In this document: one piece after another, positions 1-9,715 of the stretch
Numbering within the stretch: the stretch's first letter is position 1
How the letters are laid out: every line of letters starts with the position of its first letter
NCBI GenBank assembly: GCA_015061685.1
Contig: SUWD01000004.1
Location: 111,284 to 175,283 of the forward strand
Length of the DNA: 64,000 nt
Reading direction: 5' to 3'
Source: Lentisphaerota bacterium
Lineage (GTDB): Bacteria; Verrucomicrobiota; Lentisphaeria; Victivallales; Victivallaceae
Made by a program: the position numbers and the translations under genes
Notes under the pieces: generated by a model
Seen by the model: only the letters and a program-made list of their open reading frames with translations
What the model was told of the DNA's origin: nothing
Database searches by the model: none

Positions 1-2
1 AA

Positions 3-1040
3 GAATTATCACCTAAACAGAAACTCGAAATGGCTGTTTTGCTCGAAAAAAACCTCGCCGCAGGAGCAAAAGGATTGTCCACCGGATTGCTCTATACCCC
101 CGGATGTTTCGCTGATGCTGACGAAATTACCGACCTGATGAGAATTCTGGCAAAATATAATGCCGTATATGCCACTCACTTGCGGAGCGAAGGTGATCAC
201 CTCGTGGAAAGTTTGCAGGAAACTCTTGACGCCGCACTTGCTTCAGGCTTGACCAAACTCCAGATAAGTCACCTGAAAACCGCCGGTAAAGATAACTGGC
301 ACAAACTTGATGAGGTCTTGGAATTGATCAATCAATATCGCAATGAGGGCATCGACATCCGGTTTGACCGATACCCCTATGTGGAAAGTCAAACCATGTT
401 GAGCGTGATCCTCCCCCCGCCATTCGATACCATGCCCGATAGAGATATAACGATCGCTCTGCAAGATGAAGCTGCCCGGGAAAAAGTTCGCAATTCCCTG
501 AAAAACCGACCGGAATCCGATTGGTCAAGGTGGCGCCTGACCGGAACAAACCACCCGGAGTGGCGTAAATTCATCGGGAAAAAATATACCGAAATCCCCG
601 GTAACAAAGTCGAAGCTGTCATTGAACAATTGACTTTTGATGCAACGACTGCCACCATCGGTGCCGCCGGTATGTCCGAAAACAATATGCTCAAAATAAT
701 CAATCACCCACTCTGTATGCCCGGTACTGACGGTAATGCCCTGCCGGAATCGACCTGCTTCGGAACCGCCCACCCCAGAGCTTTCGGGGCAGTTGCCAAA
801 CTTATCCGGCTCAAGCTTGACAGCGGTTGTTCCATCGGTCAGGCCGTCAAATGTGTATCATCATCTCCGGCAGACTTTTTCAATCTGGAAAATATTGGAA
901 CTTTACAGACCGGAAAAAAAGCCGATATCACCGTTTTTTCACCCGATGATATCGACTCTGATGCTGATTTCATTGATCCGCACCGCTTTGCCAAAGGCAT
1001 CACGATGACCATGCTGGACGGCATCGCCGAATTTTATTGA
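3..1040 (+). CDS. N-acyl-D-amino-acid deacylase (D-aminoacylase), 5'-truncated by the window edge
   Basis: The frame is open from the first bases, so the true start lies outside the window; the first internal Met is at 30. Amidohydrolase-superfamily enzyme that removes the acyl group from N-acyl-D-amino acids. Visible family marks: GAKGLSTGLLYTPG near the start, ATHLRSEGDHL followed by QISHLKTAGKDNW (metal and substrate region), DRYPYVESQTML, and GTDGN followed by HPRAFGA, which corresponds to the active-site Asp and HPR motifs of D-aminoacylases. The tail (KKADITVFSPDDI) is the small beta-sandwich domain typical of amidohydrolases. About 345 residues are seen; family members are about 480-530, so the N-terminal metal-binding HxH part is missing here. 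Its stop overlaps the stop of the convergent gene by a few bases. Confidence 0.88.
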   Translation, partial: ELSPKQKLEMAVLLEKNLAAGAKGLSTGLLYTPGCFADADEITDLMRILAKYNAVYATHLRSEGDHLVESLQETLDAALASGLTKLQISHLKTAGKDNWHKLDEVLELINQYRNEGIDIRFDRYPYVESQTMLSVILPPPFDTMPDRDITIALQDEAAREKVRNSLKNRPESDWSRWRLTGTNHPEWRKFIGKKYTEIPGNKVEAVIEQLTFDATTATIGAAGMSENNMLKIINHPLCMPGTDGNALPESTCFGTAHPRAFGAVAKLIRLKLDSGCSIGQAVKCVSSSPADFFNLENIGTLQTGKKADITVFSPDDIDSDADFIDPHRFAKGITMTMLDGIAEFY

Positions 1041-4000
1041 CCCTGTTTGCCGTTGTCCTGAATACTTTTCAGCAGGATCTTCACCGCCGCCGACGGTTTG
1101 CTCTGTTTTTTCAATTTATCCAATTCCTGATTCACGCCGATCCACTCCACCGGGATCTTGGCTCCGGCACTCTGCTGGGCGGCACGCATAGCATTTTCCA
1201 TATCATTTTCACTCAAGGCGATCAACGCCCGGATCACCATGGCATTGCGACTGACCTGATTGAATTCCAATGACTCTTTCGCCGCCGAAGCATTACCGGC
1301 ACGCCACTGGGCAAACGCCAGGAGCGGCAAATACTCCGGATGATCATCTTCCATGATCTTCTTGTAATACCATGCCGCAGAGAGCCAATCTTTATTCAAT
1401 TCCGCTTCTCTGGCGGCACCTGCCATAAAACGTACCAATTCCCGGCGTTGATCGAGCATCGAACCAAGAACTTTTTCCAGATCCGGCACCGGAGCTGCCC
1501 CCAACTGGCGGGCCTTTTCATAGGCAATCACCGCTTCCCGGCGGCGGTCGGTGATCGAATTTGAAAGCAATCGTGCCAATTCAATCAGTATCTCGGCTGA
1601 TTCCGGAGCCAACCGGGCTGCGGTCACAAGCTTTTCCTCCGCTCTCACCGGAGCCCCGCAACCGGCTTCGATCAAGGCCGCACACATCTGGATGTAGGCA
1701 TTTTCCGGATGTTTTTTCAACAAGGGGTCAATGATCGATTTCGCATTGCCGAAACGCTCAAGCGAAATATAACAACGGGCCGCAGTCAATGCCAACTGTA
1801 AATTATCCGGTGCGGCATTGTACGCTTTTTCCAAGTGCCCAATGGCATCCTTGAAACTGCCGCGGCGGAAAAACAGCATACCCAGCCGGGAATGTGCCAG
1901 AGCAAACTCCGGATCATTGGTCAATGCCTGACGGTAATTCCAGATAGCCAATTCATCTTTGCCATTTTTTTCAGCAACAAAACCTGCTCCGGTCAACTCT
2001 GCCGGAGGACGGCTGTCTCTGATCCCGGAATAAGTCTGTTCTTTCTTTTCCTCTGCCGGACGATTTACCTGTGCAAGAAGTTTGTCCCTTTCGGCGGCAA
2101 GCTCTGCATTGAGCTTATTCAATGCCGCAATTTCATCTTCCAAACGGTTCAAACGGGCCAGATCGACCTGATTGAGCAAGGCGGCTGCTGAAGTCTGCTG
2201 CATATTTGCCAAGTCGGTATTCAACTTGCGCAATTCTGCGATTTCGGTGCTTTTCAAATTAAGCTGACTGTTAAGCTCATTTTGGGCATTCTGCAAAGCA
2301 GTGATCAACGTTTTCATCTTTGACTGCTCATCCTGCAAAGAGGCGATTTTAGCATTCAACGGAGTCGTGGCTTCGGAAACGGCGGCGGCGGCATCTGCGG
2401 CGGCGGCACGATATTTTTCAATCTCCAGCCGACAGGAAACATGAAGATCTTTTTTACTGTCTTTCATAGCTGCAGCAAGCTGACTGCCAAGTTTTTCCAA
2501 TTCGGAATTCTGACTGCTGAGCATGACCTGCAATTCATTATTCAACCGGCGGAGACGTTGTAATTCAGCATTTTCTTTGCGTAAAGAAACCAATTCTCCG
2601 GAAAGTTTATTCCAATTTTTCTGCAAAGCCGCATATTCAACATTCAGTGTCCGCAAAGTGCTTTCAACCTCGCTGTTTTTCACTTTCAAAGCTGCCAGCT
2701 CAACCTCCCTTGCCCGGAGCTTACTCAATTCGCTCTCCACATTTTTAAGACGCTCAACCTCTTTTGCCCGGGCTTCCAATTCCACAAGCTTGCGGCGGGC
2801 ATTCTCAAATTCAGCGGCACGGCTGCGTAAAGCAGACAATTCACTTTCCATACGGGAATAAGCAGATTTCATTTCCGCACTCAACTGCTGCTCCTTTGCC
2901 AGTGTACTTTTGAGCTGATCCAGCTCCATCAAACGCAATTTTGCCCTTTCCAATTCAGCCTGATGCGGTCGGGCCGCCTCCAAAAGCGAACGGTTTTCCC
3001 GGTTTTCTGCGGCAAGAGCTTTGAAATCCCGTGAAAGCTGCTCATACTGCGTTTGAAACTGCAACAATTTATTTATCTGCTGCTGTAATGATTTTTCTCT
3101 TTCCGATGCGGCAAGAACTTCTGCCCGGGCTTTAGTATTTTCATCATTGACCGATTTGAGTTTACGCTCATACTCGGAGAGAGCTTTTTTATCGGAATCC
3201 AATTCAGAACGTAATTTGATCAACTCATTCTGTGCCGCAAGCAGATCCTCCTCCAATTTTTTCACCGAACTGCGGGCGGCTGTGGCAGCCTGGAAGTCAG
3301 CACTGTTGCGGGTTGACAAACGACGCTCCAAATCCTCTGCCCGATCATAAAGGCGTTTGATATCTTCTTCAAGGGTGCGGTTTCTTTCCCGCAGATTTGC
3401 CAACTCTGCGGCACTGAGTCTGGCGGCATTCTGCTCCTGCTCAAGATTCATTCTTATGGTACGGTTTTCGTTGTTGAGCAAAGTATTTTTTTCTTTTTCA
3501 CCATTCAGAGTGATCCCCATGCTCTCATGCTCTTTGCGGAGATCAGCCAGACTTCTTTCCAGAACAGCATACTGTTTTTTAAATGCTTCCAACTGCACAC
3601 CTGAACTCTCCAACTGTTCCCGGGCATCGGTCAATTGACCGGAAACAGAGGTCAATTTTCTTTCTGTTTCAGCTGACTTTTTCTGAACAGCGGTTAAATT
3701 TTCCGCAGTTTCGGCAAGAGTTTTCCGCAGTTTGGCAAGTTCTTCTCCTGCTCCGGTCAAATCCCTGCCGGTCTGCCGGAGACTTTCATTAGCGACTGTC
3801 AACTTATTTTTCTGCTCATCAGCAAGAAGACGGAGTTCTGAAAGTTCGTTTTTCAACCCGGCATTTTCTTTATCCACCTCAACTTTTGCGGCAAGTGCGA
3901 GATCAAGCTGTTTGAGCAACTCATTTTTTTGGGTCTCCAAAGCGGCAGTCTGCACCTCCAAACCGGCAATGCGGGACCTTGATTTCTGCAATTCTCCCTG

Positions 4001-5425
4001 CAGCTCGGCGTTTGCAGCAGCACCGGATGTTTCACCTTTTTTTGCTGCCGCCAATGCCGCCAATGCGTCTGCCATCTCTTTTGCAGCCGCAGCTTCTCTG
4101 GCAGAAGCAACTGCTGCTGCCTGCCGGGATTCAACTTCCTTTGCTGCGGCATCCTCGGCGGCTTTACGGGCAATGGCCTCCTTTGCTGCAGCATCTTCAG
4201 CAGCTTTGCGGGATGAAGCAAGAGCATTACGCAGAGAAGCCAATTCAATTTCCATTGCTGAAACACTGCTGTTTTTTACAGCAAGTTCCTGTTTCAAACG
4301 GGCAATCTCATCTGTCTGCTCTTTTACAACATTTTCCGCAGAGGCGATCCGGGTATTCAAAGAAGTGATCTGCTCCTGCAATCCGGTATTGGTATTTTGC
4401 AAATTACTGCCCTGCTGACTCAATCCGGCATTTTGCTGATTCAATTCTGCGATTCTGTTATTCAACACGGAAATCTGATTTTTTTGAGTTTCGACTTGGG
4501 TATTCAACCCCTTGATTTTGACCGTCAATGTCTCAATTTCCCGGACTTTTTCCAGAAGATCAGCGATTTGTTTATTGGAGTTGAGCAACTCTTCATTGCG
4601 GCGTTTCAACAGATCTTCAAGAGCATTTTTTGCCAGACCGCTCATCCGGGCATTCTCTTTTTCAATTTTGAGCTGCTGCTCCAAACTGGTCAACTGCTTG
4701 CTGACACGCTCAATATTCATCCTTTCATCCAGAAGCTTCTGCTCCAGAAGCACGATCCGCTCATCCGGACGTTTCAGCTCCTCCTGCAAGGCCTTGAAAC
4801 GTTTTTCCAGAAGCAGATAGCGGTCAGTAGCCACTTTCCGGTCTCGAAGCAATGCGGCTATTTCAGATTCAAAATTGCGTTGTCTCTGCAATTCTTTGTT
4901 AAGTTTACCGTTATTGACCCGCAATTCAGCATTTTCCACCCGCAGTTTTGCCATCTCTTTTTCATTCGCTGATGAAACAGCTGTTATCGGAGTGTAGTGA
5001 TTCTTTCCGGCAGGAGATACCGGAGTGTAGCTGTTTCTGGAGCCACCGGAATTATTGCCGGAAGTCCGGGAATTTTGGTTGTTTGAAGAAGCCGCCGGTG
5101 TTTCCGTTTTGCCGGTATTTTGCGGAGTTCCTGATTCATTGAGCAAACGTTTCAACTCGGCGATCTGCCGGTCACAATCACGCAAACGGTCTGCGATCAC
5201 CCGCTGGTTCCAATCCGGACGGGCGGAACGCACCGCCTGATAATTTTTCCTCGCTTTTTCAAAGTATCTCAAAGCATCTGTATAATTACCTCTTTCCCGG
5301 CGTGCCTCACCCTGTTCAAAATTGGTATAACCTGCCCGCCAGGAGTCCCACGGAGAGGGAGCGGCCGCCAAAATCAGACAACTTGAAACAATCAGTGCCG
5401 CCCACAGAAATTTCCCCTTTTTCAT
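1034..5425 (-). CDS. Exported giant coiled-coil protein with C-terminal TPR repeats
   Basis: 1463 residues. An N-terminal hydrophobic segment (LWAALIVSSCLILAAA) suggests a signal peptide, so the protein probably acts in the periplasm or envelope. Residues about 28-100 contain a TPR-like pair (tandem 'YTDALRYFEKARKNY'), followed by a Ser/Asn/Thr-rich linker and roughly 950 residues of nearly continuous coiled coil rich in E/K/A/L. About 300 C-terminal residues form several TPRs (NDPEFALAHSRLGMLFFRRG, APDNLQLALTAARCYISLER). The start codon overlaps the hflX stop by 4 bp, implying translational coupling. No enzymatic motif is visible; a scaffold or spacer role is inference. Ala-rich KEAIARKAAEDAAAKE-type internal repeats occur near residues 400-460. 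Confidence 0.8.
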   Translation of the reverse strand: MKKGKFLWAALIVSSCLILAAAPSPWDSWRAGYTNFEQGEARRERGNYTDALRYFEKARKNYQAVRSARPDWNQRVIADRLRDCDRQIAELKRLLNESGTPQNTGKTETPAASSNNQNSRTSGNNSGGSRNSYTPVSPAGKNHYTPITAVSSANEKEMAKLRVENAELRVNNGKLNKELQRQRNFESEIAALLRDRKVATDRYLLLEKRFKALQEELKRPDERIVLLEQKLLDERMNIERVSKQLTSLEQQLKIEKENARMSGLAKNALEDLLKRRNEELLNSNKQIADLLEKVREIETLTVKIKGLNTQVETQKNQISVLNNRIAELNQQNAGLSQQGSNLQNTNTGLQEQITSLNTRIASAENVVKEQTDEIARLKQELAVKNSSVSAMEIELASLRNALASSRKAAEDAAAKEAIARKAAEDAAAKEVESRQAAAVASAREAAAAKEMADALAALAAAKKGETSGAAANAELQGELQKSRSRIAGLEVQTAALETQKNELLKQLDLALAAKVEVDKENAGLKNELSELRLLADEQKNKLTVANESLRQTGRDLTGAGEELAKLRKTLAETAENLTAVQKKSAETERKLTSVSGQLTDAREQLESSGVQLEAFKKQYAVLERSLADLRKEHESMGITLNGEKEKNTLLNNENRTIRMNLEQEQNAARLSAAELANLRERNRTLEEDIKRLYDRAEDLERRLSTRNSADFQAATAARSSVKKLEEDLLAAQNELIKLRSELDSDKKALSEYERKLKSVNDENTKARAEVLAASEREKSLQQQINKLLQFQTQYEQLSRDFKALAAENRENRSLLEAARPHQAELERAKLRLMELDQLKSTLAKEQQLSAEMKSAYSRMESELSALRSRAAEFENARRKLVELEARAKEVERLKNVESELSKLRAREVELAALKVKNSEVESTLRTLNVEYAALQKNWNKLSGELVSLRKENAELQRLRRLNNELQVMLSSQNSELEKLGSQLAAAMKDSKKDLHVSCRLEIEKYRAAAADAAAAVSEATTPLNAKIASLQDEQSKMKTLITALQNAQNELNSQLNLKSTEIAELRKLNTDLANMQQTSAAALLNQVDLARLNRLEDEIAALNKLNAELAAERDKLLAQVNRPAEEKKEQTYSGIRDSRPPAELTGAGFVAEKNGKDELAIWNYRQALTNDPEFALAHSRLGMLFFRRGSFKDAIGHLEKAYNAAPDNLQLALTAARCYISLERFGNAKSIIDPLLKKHPENAYIQMCAALIEAGCGAPVRAEEKLVTAARLAPESAEILIELARLLSNSITDRRREAVIAYEKARQLGAAPVPDLEKVLGSMLDQRRELVRFMAGAAREAELNKDWLSAAWYYKKIMEDDHPEYLPLLAFAQWRAGNASAAKESLEFNQVSRNAMVIRALIALSENDMENAMRAAQQSAGAKIPVEWIGVNQELDKLKKQSKPSAAVKILLKSIQDNGKQGQ

Positions 5426-6714
5426 TGCAGAAACTCCTTAAAACGATGTTGATATTTTTCTTCAATCGCAAAAACGATCTGCACCGTACCATTCGGTGCG
5501 TAATTTTCTTCATAAATATTTCCCGATCCATGTGCCAGAGTAATCAAATCATAACGGGAAGGCGGAATTTCCGCACGCAGTAAACAACGGGAACGGGAGG
5601 CAAAATCAGCAAGAAGATTCCTTAAATTATCCAAGCCCTCTCCGGTAGATGCCGAAACATACAACGCATCCGGGAAAAGCCCCCGCAAACGGGCAAGTTT
5701 TATCGCATCTTTCTCCCGGTCGATTCGGTCGCTTTTGTTGAAAACAACCACCATTTTTTTCTCATCAGCTCCCAGCTCTTTCAATACACCGAGAGTGGTT
5801 TCCCATTCATTATCAATGTCTTCAGAAGAAACATCCAGTACAACCAATAAAATATCTGCCAATACCGCTTCTTCCAGAGTCGATTTGAATGCCTCAACCA
5901 ATTGGTGAGGCAGTTTACGGACAAAACCCACAGTGTCATTGAGAACCATCTCCACATTGCCCGGCAGATTTATCCGGCGGGCAGTCGGATCAAGTGTCGC
6001 AAACAACTGATCTTTCACCAATACGTCAGAATCACATAACGCATTTAGCAAAGAGGATTTACCGACATTCGTATAGCCTACTAACGCACCCTGGGCAACC
6101 GGGCGGCGGATACGGGATTTCCTTTGAGATGCCCGCTGTTTGCGAACCAGTGCCAGCTCTTCTTTCAACTGCTGGATACGTCTTTTTATCAAACGGCGGT
6201 CGGTTTCCAGCTGGGCTTCGCCCTGACCGCGGTTGGTCGTCCCTCCGCCACGCTGACGGGACAAGTGAGTCCAGGCTTTATGCAAACGGGGCAAGGAGTA
6301 CTCAAGTTTTGCCAGCTCAACCTGCAAAACCGCTTCTTTGGTCATTGCCCGGGAGGCAAAAATCTCCAGAATGATCTCCTCCCTGCCCACAACCGGACAG
6401 CCGGTAAGTTTTTCCCAGTTTCGCTGCTGGGAAGGTGTCAGATCTGAATCAAATACCAGAATATCAGCTTCACACTCCTGCACCATACGGGCAAGTTCTT
6501 CCGCCTTGCCGCTGCCGGTACGGTAGCGAACCTGATGATTGCGGAGCCGGACGATCTCCGGCTCCAGAGGAATGATTTCCAGATTGCGGACCAGATCAGC
6601 CAATTCATCAAGCTGGGATTCCACAACAGAACAATCCTGATCCGGCTCCAAAAAGCCGATCAGGAATGCCCGCTGCTCTCTGATGGCAGCTGTCTCTTTC
6701 TCCAGCTCGATCAA
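5422..6714 (-). CDS. hflX: HflX-family ribosome-associated GTPase
   Basis: 430 residues, the usual family length. HflX binds 50S or 70S ribosomes and splits stalled ribosomes. The N-terminal HflX domain includes VRYRTGSGKAEEL and LTPSQQRNWEKLTGCPVVGR; a glycine-rich loop (RGGGTTNRGQGE) precedes a coiled linker and the GTPase domain. P-loop GYTNVGKS lies at residues 213-220, switch II is DTVGFVRKLPHQLVEAFKST and the G4 motif is NKSD. The start is a TTG codon with GGAG 6 nt upstream, 22 bp after the malic-enzyme stop. It sits between the malic enzyme and the coiled-coil protein in a minus-strand block. Confidence 0.93.
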   Translation of the reverse strand: MIELEKETAAIREQRAFLIGFLEPDQDCSVVESQLDELADLVRNLEIIPLEPEIVRLRNHQVRYRTGSGKAEELARMVQECEADILVFDSDLTPSQQRNWEKLTGCPVVGREEIILEIFASRAMTKEAVLQVELAKLEYSLPRLHKAWTHLSRQRGGGTTNRGQGEAQLETDRRLIKRRIQQLKEELALVRKQRASQRKSRIRRPVAQGALVGYTNVGKSSLLNALCDSDVLVKDQLFATLDPTARRINLPGNVEMVLNDTVGFVRKLPHQLVEAFKSTLEEAVLADILLVVLDVSSEDIDNEWETTLGVLKELGADEKKMVVVFNKSDRIDREKDAIKLARLRGLFPDALYVSASTGEGLDNLRNLLADFASRSRCLLRAEIPPSRYDLITLAHGSGNIYEENYAPNGTVQIVFAIEEKYQHRFKEFLQ

Positions 6715-6736
6715 CGATCTCTCCGCAATAACAACT

Positions 6737-8071
6737 TCAACGCTGTTTCAAACGGGCAGCAACTTCCGCCTCATAAGCGTCAAGATCATCAATGGTCAAC
6801 TGGGCCACGCCGGTACGCATTGCCGCTTCCGCAACTTTGCGGGCAACGTGAGGCACGACCCGGGGATCGAAAGGTTTCGGGATGACCATATCCAGACGGA
6901 TTCCGGCAGGTCCGTCAAAAGTACCTTTTTCAGCATCTGCCGGATAAGCTTTTTTCAATTCGACTTTGACGTCTTCAGGGATCTCCATAGTCGCCAATTC
7001 GGCAAGAGCTTCGCTGGCGGCAAGTTTCATCTCTTCATTGATATCTTTGGCACGGACATCCAATGCTCCGCGGAAAATACCGGGGAAACCAAGAACGTTG
7101 TTGATCTGATTGGGGAAATCACTGCGTCCGGTACCGACCACAGCTGCTCCGGCCGCCAATGCAACATCCGGGAAAATTTCCGGAGTAGGATTGGCCATGG
7201 CAAAAATCACCGGATTCGGAGCCATGGTTTTTACCATTTCGGCAGTTACACAATCCGGAACCGAGAAACCGAGGAAAATATCCGCTCCCTTAAGAGCATC
7301 TTCCAAAGTGCGGCACGGAGTGTCCGCGGCAAAGAATGCTTTTTCCGCATTCAGATCGTTTCTGCCGGTATGGATAACTCCTTTGGAGTCGCACATGATA
7401 AAATTCTCTTTTTTCGCACCGGCAGTCAGGTAAAAACGGCTGCAGGCAATACCGGCTGCACCGGCACCATTGACCACGAAACGGCATTTGGCAATGTCTT
7501 TGCCCAACAGTTTCAAGGCGTTGATGATCGCCGCCATGGAGATGATCGCCGTACCATGCTGGTCATCGTGGAAAACCGGAATATTCATCCGCTCTTTCAA
7601 CACTTTTTCGATCTCAAAGCAGGCAGGTGCGGCAATATCTTCCAGGTTGATTCCGCCGAAAGTAGGTTCCAGATGCTCAACTGCCGCAATCATTTTTGCC
7701 GCATCAGTACGGTTTTTTTCGTCAAAAACCTTGCCCAGACAGAGCGGAATGGCGTCAATGTCAGCAAAATGTTTGAAAAGCACCGCTTTTCCTTCCATAA
7801 CCGGCAAACCGGCTTCAGGACCGATGTTGCCCAAACCAAGAACCGCAGTCCCGTTGCTGACCACCGCAACCATATTGCCTCGGGAGGTGTAACGCCAGAC
7901 ATTATCCACATCCTTGTTGATCTCAAGACAGGGCTGGGCTACGCCGGGAGTATAAGCCAAACTCAAGTCATCTCCGGTATCACAAGGTTTGGTAGTCGTA
8001 ATGGCGATCTTACCGGGACATTTACCGGCATGATAATCCAATGCAAGCTGTTTCAATTCATCTGCTGTCAT
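6737..8071 (-). CDS. NAD(P)-dependent malic enzyme (decarboxylating, short form)
   Basis: 444 residues. Converts malate to pyruvate and CO2 with reduction of NAD(P). Visible motifs: [12 protein letters not shown] with the catalytic Tyr, [18 protein letters not shown] with the Lys region, FHDDQHGT for metal binding, the nucleotide-binding loop [11 protein letters not shown], and [15 protein letters not shown] typical of the bacterial MaeB-like group. It ends after the malic domain; the C-terminal phosphotransacetylase-like domain of large MaeB proteins is absent. SD (AGGAG) precedes ATG. It is co-directional with the phosphatase upstream (45 bp) and hflX downstream. Confidence 0.93.
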   Translation of the reverse strand: MTADELKQLALDYHAGKCPGKIAITTTKPCDTGDDLSLAYTPGVAQPCLEINKDVDNVWRYTSRGNMVAVVSNGTAVLGLGNIGPEAGLPVMEGKAVLFKHFADIDAIPLCLGKVFDEKNRTDAAKMIAAVEHLEPTFGGINLEDIAAPACFEIEKVLKERMNIPVFHDDQHGTAIISMAAIINALKLLGKDIAKCRFVVNGAGAAGIACSRFYLTAGAKKENFIMCDSKGVIHTGRNDLNAEKAFFAADTPCRTLEDALKGADIFLGFSVPDCVTAEMVKTMAPNPVIFAMANPTPEIFPDVALAAGAAVVGTGRSDFPNQINNVLGFPGIFRGALDVRAKDINEEMKLAASEALAELATMEIPEDVKVELKKAYPADAEKGTFDGPAGIRLDMVIPKPFDPRVVPHVARKVAEAAMRTGVAQLTIDDLDAYEAEVAARLKQR

Positions 8072-8116
8072 TATATTTCTCCTTTTTAAGATATTTGGGG
8101 TGAGTGAAACACAAAT

Positions 8117-8812
8117 TCAAAGCCGGGGACGCACATTCCACGATGTACTGCCCCATGCTCCATCCTTAAATTCATATATGCCGAATGCTCCGGTGGCAAG
8201 TTTCAAAGAGCCTTCCGGCAAATTTCCTTCCGGAAGAATAGCCTTGGAAAAACGGGCGATCCCGTTACTGGTGACCGCAATCACAGTTTTTCCGGAATAT
8301 TCAGCAAGCACTTTATCGGCAAATTCTTTCCATTGAGATTCCAATTCACCGGCTCTGGCAGCAAGAAAATGCCACGCCGCCGGCAATACCGCCTCACTGT
8401 CCCAGCGTTTCAATGCCGCTTTACCGGCGGCACGCAAATCATCCAGAGAGGTATCAACGGTCATCGACGAGAGTTTTTCAGCAATACCGAGACGCAGAAC
8501 AACATCATCTTCCGGCTTGCCGTCATCCATGCCGTAATCAAGCTCTGTAAGAAATTCAGCTTCAGACAAGACCGCTCCGGGAAAGGATGCGGCGATCCCG
8601 ACCGCACTCTGGCAGGTACGCTGAAGCGGAGCATGAAAAATCATCTGCGGTTCGATACCCATTTCAGCAAGCATCTCTCCGGCGGCATACGCCTGACGCA
8701 TCCCGGTCTCTGTAAGCGGAATATCCGTGGCACTGCCGACCCGCAAAATAACATCCCCGGAATTAAAAGTATTTCCATGACGGACAACGATCAAACGGGT
8801 AACTTCACTCAT
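8117..8812 (-). CDS. Histidine phosphatase superfamily protein (phosphoglycerate mutase-like)
   Basis: 231 residues. The phosphorylated-His motif RHG lies at residues 11-13 (LIVVRHGNTFNSGD), followed by the ADIPLTETGMRQA-type motif and a second conserved pair FHAPLQRTCQSA. The late 'H' motif region reads VIAVTSNGIARF, so the usual second catalytic His of 'VsHG' appears as S-N-G; this is a deviation from active phosphatases. The substrate cannot be assigned. The start overlaps the kdsB stop by 4 bp (ATGA), so the two are translationally coupled; a role in sugar-phosphate or Kdo metabolism is possible but only inferred from that coupling. Confidence 0.82.
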   Translation of the reverse strand: MSEVTRLIVVRHGNTFNSGDVILRVGSATDIPLTETGMRQAYAAGEMLAEMGIEPQMIFHAPLQRTCQSAVGIAASFPGAVLSEAEFLTELDYGMDDGKPEDDVVLRLGIAEKLSSMTVDTSLDDLRAAGKAALKRWDSEAVLPAAWHFLAARAGELESQWKEFADKVLAEYSGKTVIAVTSNGIARFSKAILPEGNLPEGSLKLATGAFGIYEFKDGAWGSTSWNVRPRL

Positions 8813-9651
8813 TTCAACAACTCCCCGGCTTTGGCAATCAATTTTGCGGCACGCTCAAGGTCTTCCGGTGAATCCACACCGCTGGCGGCCGCATCGTAAC
8901 CGTCAGGATAAGTGACTTCCACCATGCGTACCGGAATACCGTTTTCAATAAAACGCAACTGTTCAAGCTGCTCAAATTTCTCATATTCGCCCAGCGGAGC
9001 CTGCGAAAAATAAGCTAATGCGGCAAATTTATAAGCATACAAACCGACATGGCGGCAAACCGGAGAAAAACCACCGTCTGCGGCAAGTTTTTCTTCCCCG
9101 CGGATCGCCGGAATGATATTTTTGGAAAACCACTTCGCATTTCCGTCAGCTCCAACGATCGCAGTTGTACCGGAAAACGGAGAGGTCTTCTTGGATTCAC
9201 GGAGTGCCGCAAGCTCCTCCCAAGTCAAACGGGTATAAGGAGTAGCAACCTGCGTTGCCGGAAATTTGTCGAATGCATCAAGCAAAGCACTGATGAAAGA
9301 TGGAGGACAAAGCGGATTATCCCCCTGTAAATTGAGCAGAACATCGGGACGCTCTTTGCGATTCATCGCCACTGCCCAGACCCGGTCAGAGCCGGAACGG
9401 CAGCTGGATGGGGTGATCTCCACCGGAATATCGTGCTTTTCACAATATTCTATGATTTTGGCACTGCCTTCACCGGGAACTTCCGGTTCTTCAGTAGCGA
9501 CGACCGCTTCACAATCCTTGCGGCTGCGGCACACCGCATCGGCAATATCCCAAACCCGCTGGATAATTGCTTTGCCGCACAACTCTGCCAGTGGTTTACC
9601 GGGAAAACGTTTCGACCCGAAGCGGGCCGGAATAACGATCAAACTTTTCAT
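8809..9651 (-). CDS. kdsB: KdsB-like 3-deoxy-manno-octulosonate cytidylyltransferase
   Basis: 280 residues. Activates Kdo (or a related 8-carbon acid) to CMP-sugar for lipopolysaccharide inner core. N-terminal VIPARFGSKRFPGKPLAELCGK is the nucleotide-binding signature, and the C-terminal half (EYEKFEQLEQLRFIENG, then GVDSPEDL) matches the family. Two conserved spots differ from textbook KdsB: QGDNPL instead of QGDEPL, and TPSSCRSGSDR where a His usually precedes SGTDR. These may indicate a different sugar acid or a divergent clade. The protein is somewhat longer than the ~250 residues typical. A terminator-like hairpin lies just upstream (9671-9696), so it either has its own promoter inside the upstream gene or relies on readthrough. 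Confidence 0.85.
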   Translation of the reverse strand: MKSLIVIPARFGSKRFPGKPLAELCGKAIIQRVWDIADAVCRSRKDCEAVVATEEPEVPGEGSAKIIEYCEKHDIPVEITPSSCRSGSDRVWAVAMNRKERPDVLLNLQGDNPLCPPSFISALLDAFDKFPATQVATPYTRLTWEELAALRESKKTSPFSGTTAIVGADGNAKWFSKNIIPAIRGEEKLAADGGFSPVCRHVGLYAYKFAALAYFSQAPLGEYEKFEQLEQLRFIENGIPVRMVEVTYPDGYDAAASGVDSPEDLERAAKLIAKAGELLK

Positions 9652-9670
9652 ATTACTCCTTTACATAAAA

Positions 9671-9696
9671 ATGAGGAACGTTGCAGCGTTCCTCAT
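9671..9696 (-). terminator. Intrinsic terminator after the collagen-like gene
   Basis: Perfect 10-bp stem (ATGAGGAACG / CGTTCCTCAT) with a 6-nt loop. Read on the minus strand it runs straight into TTTTT. It lies between the collagen-like gene and kdsB. Confidence 0.8.
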
Positions 9697-9715
9697 CGTA
9701 TTTCAGACTGACAAA

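Noticed and set aside
6683..8089. Plus-strand 468-residue frame opposite the malic enzyme
   Set aside because: Antisense shadow; the minus strand encodes a clean malic enzyme with all motifs.
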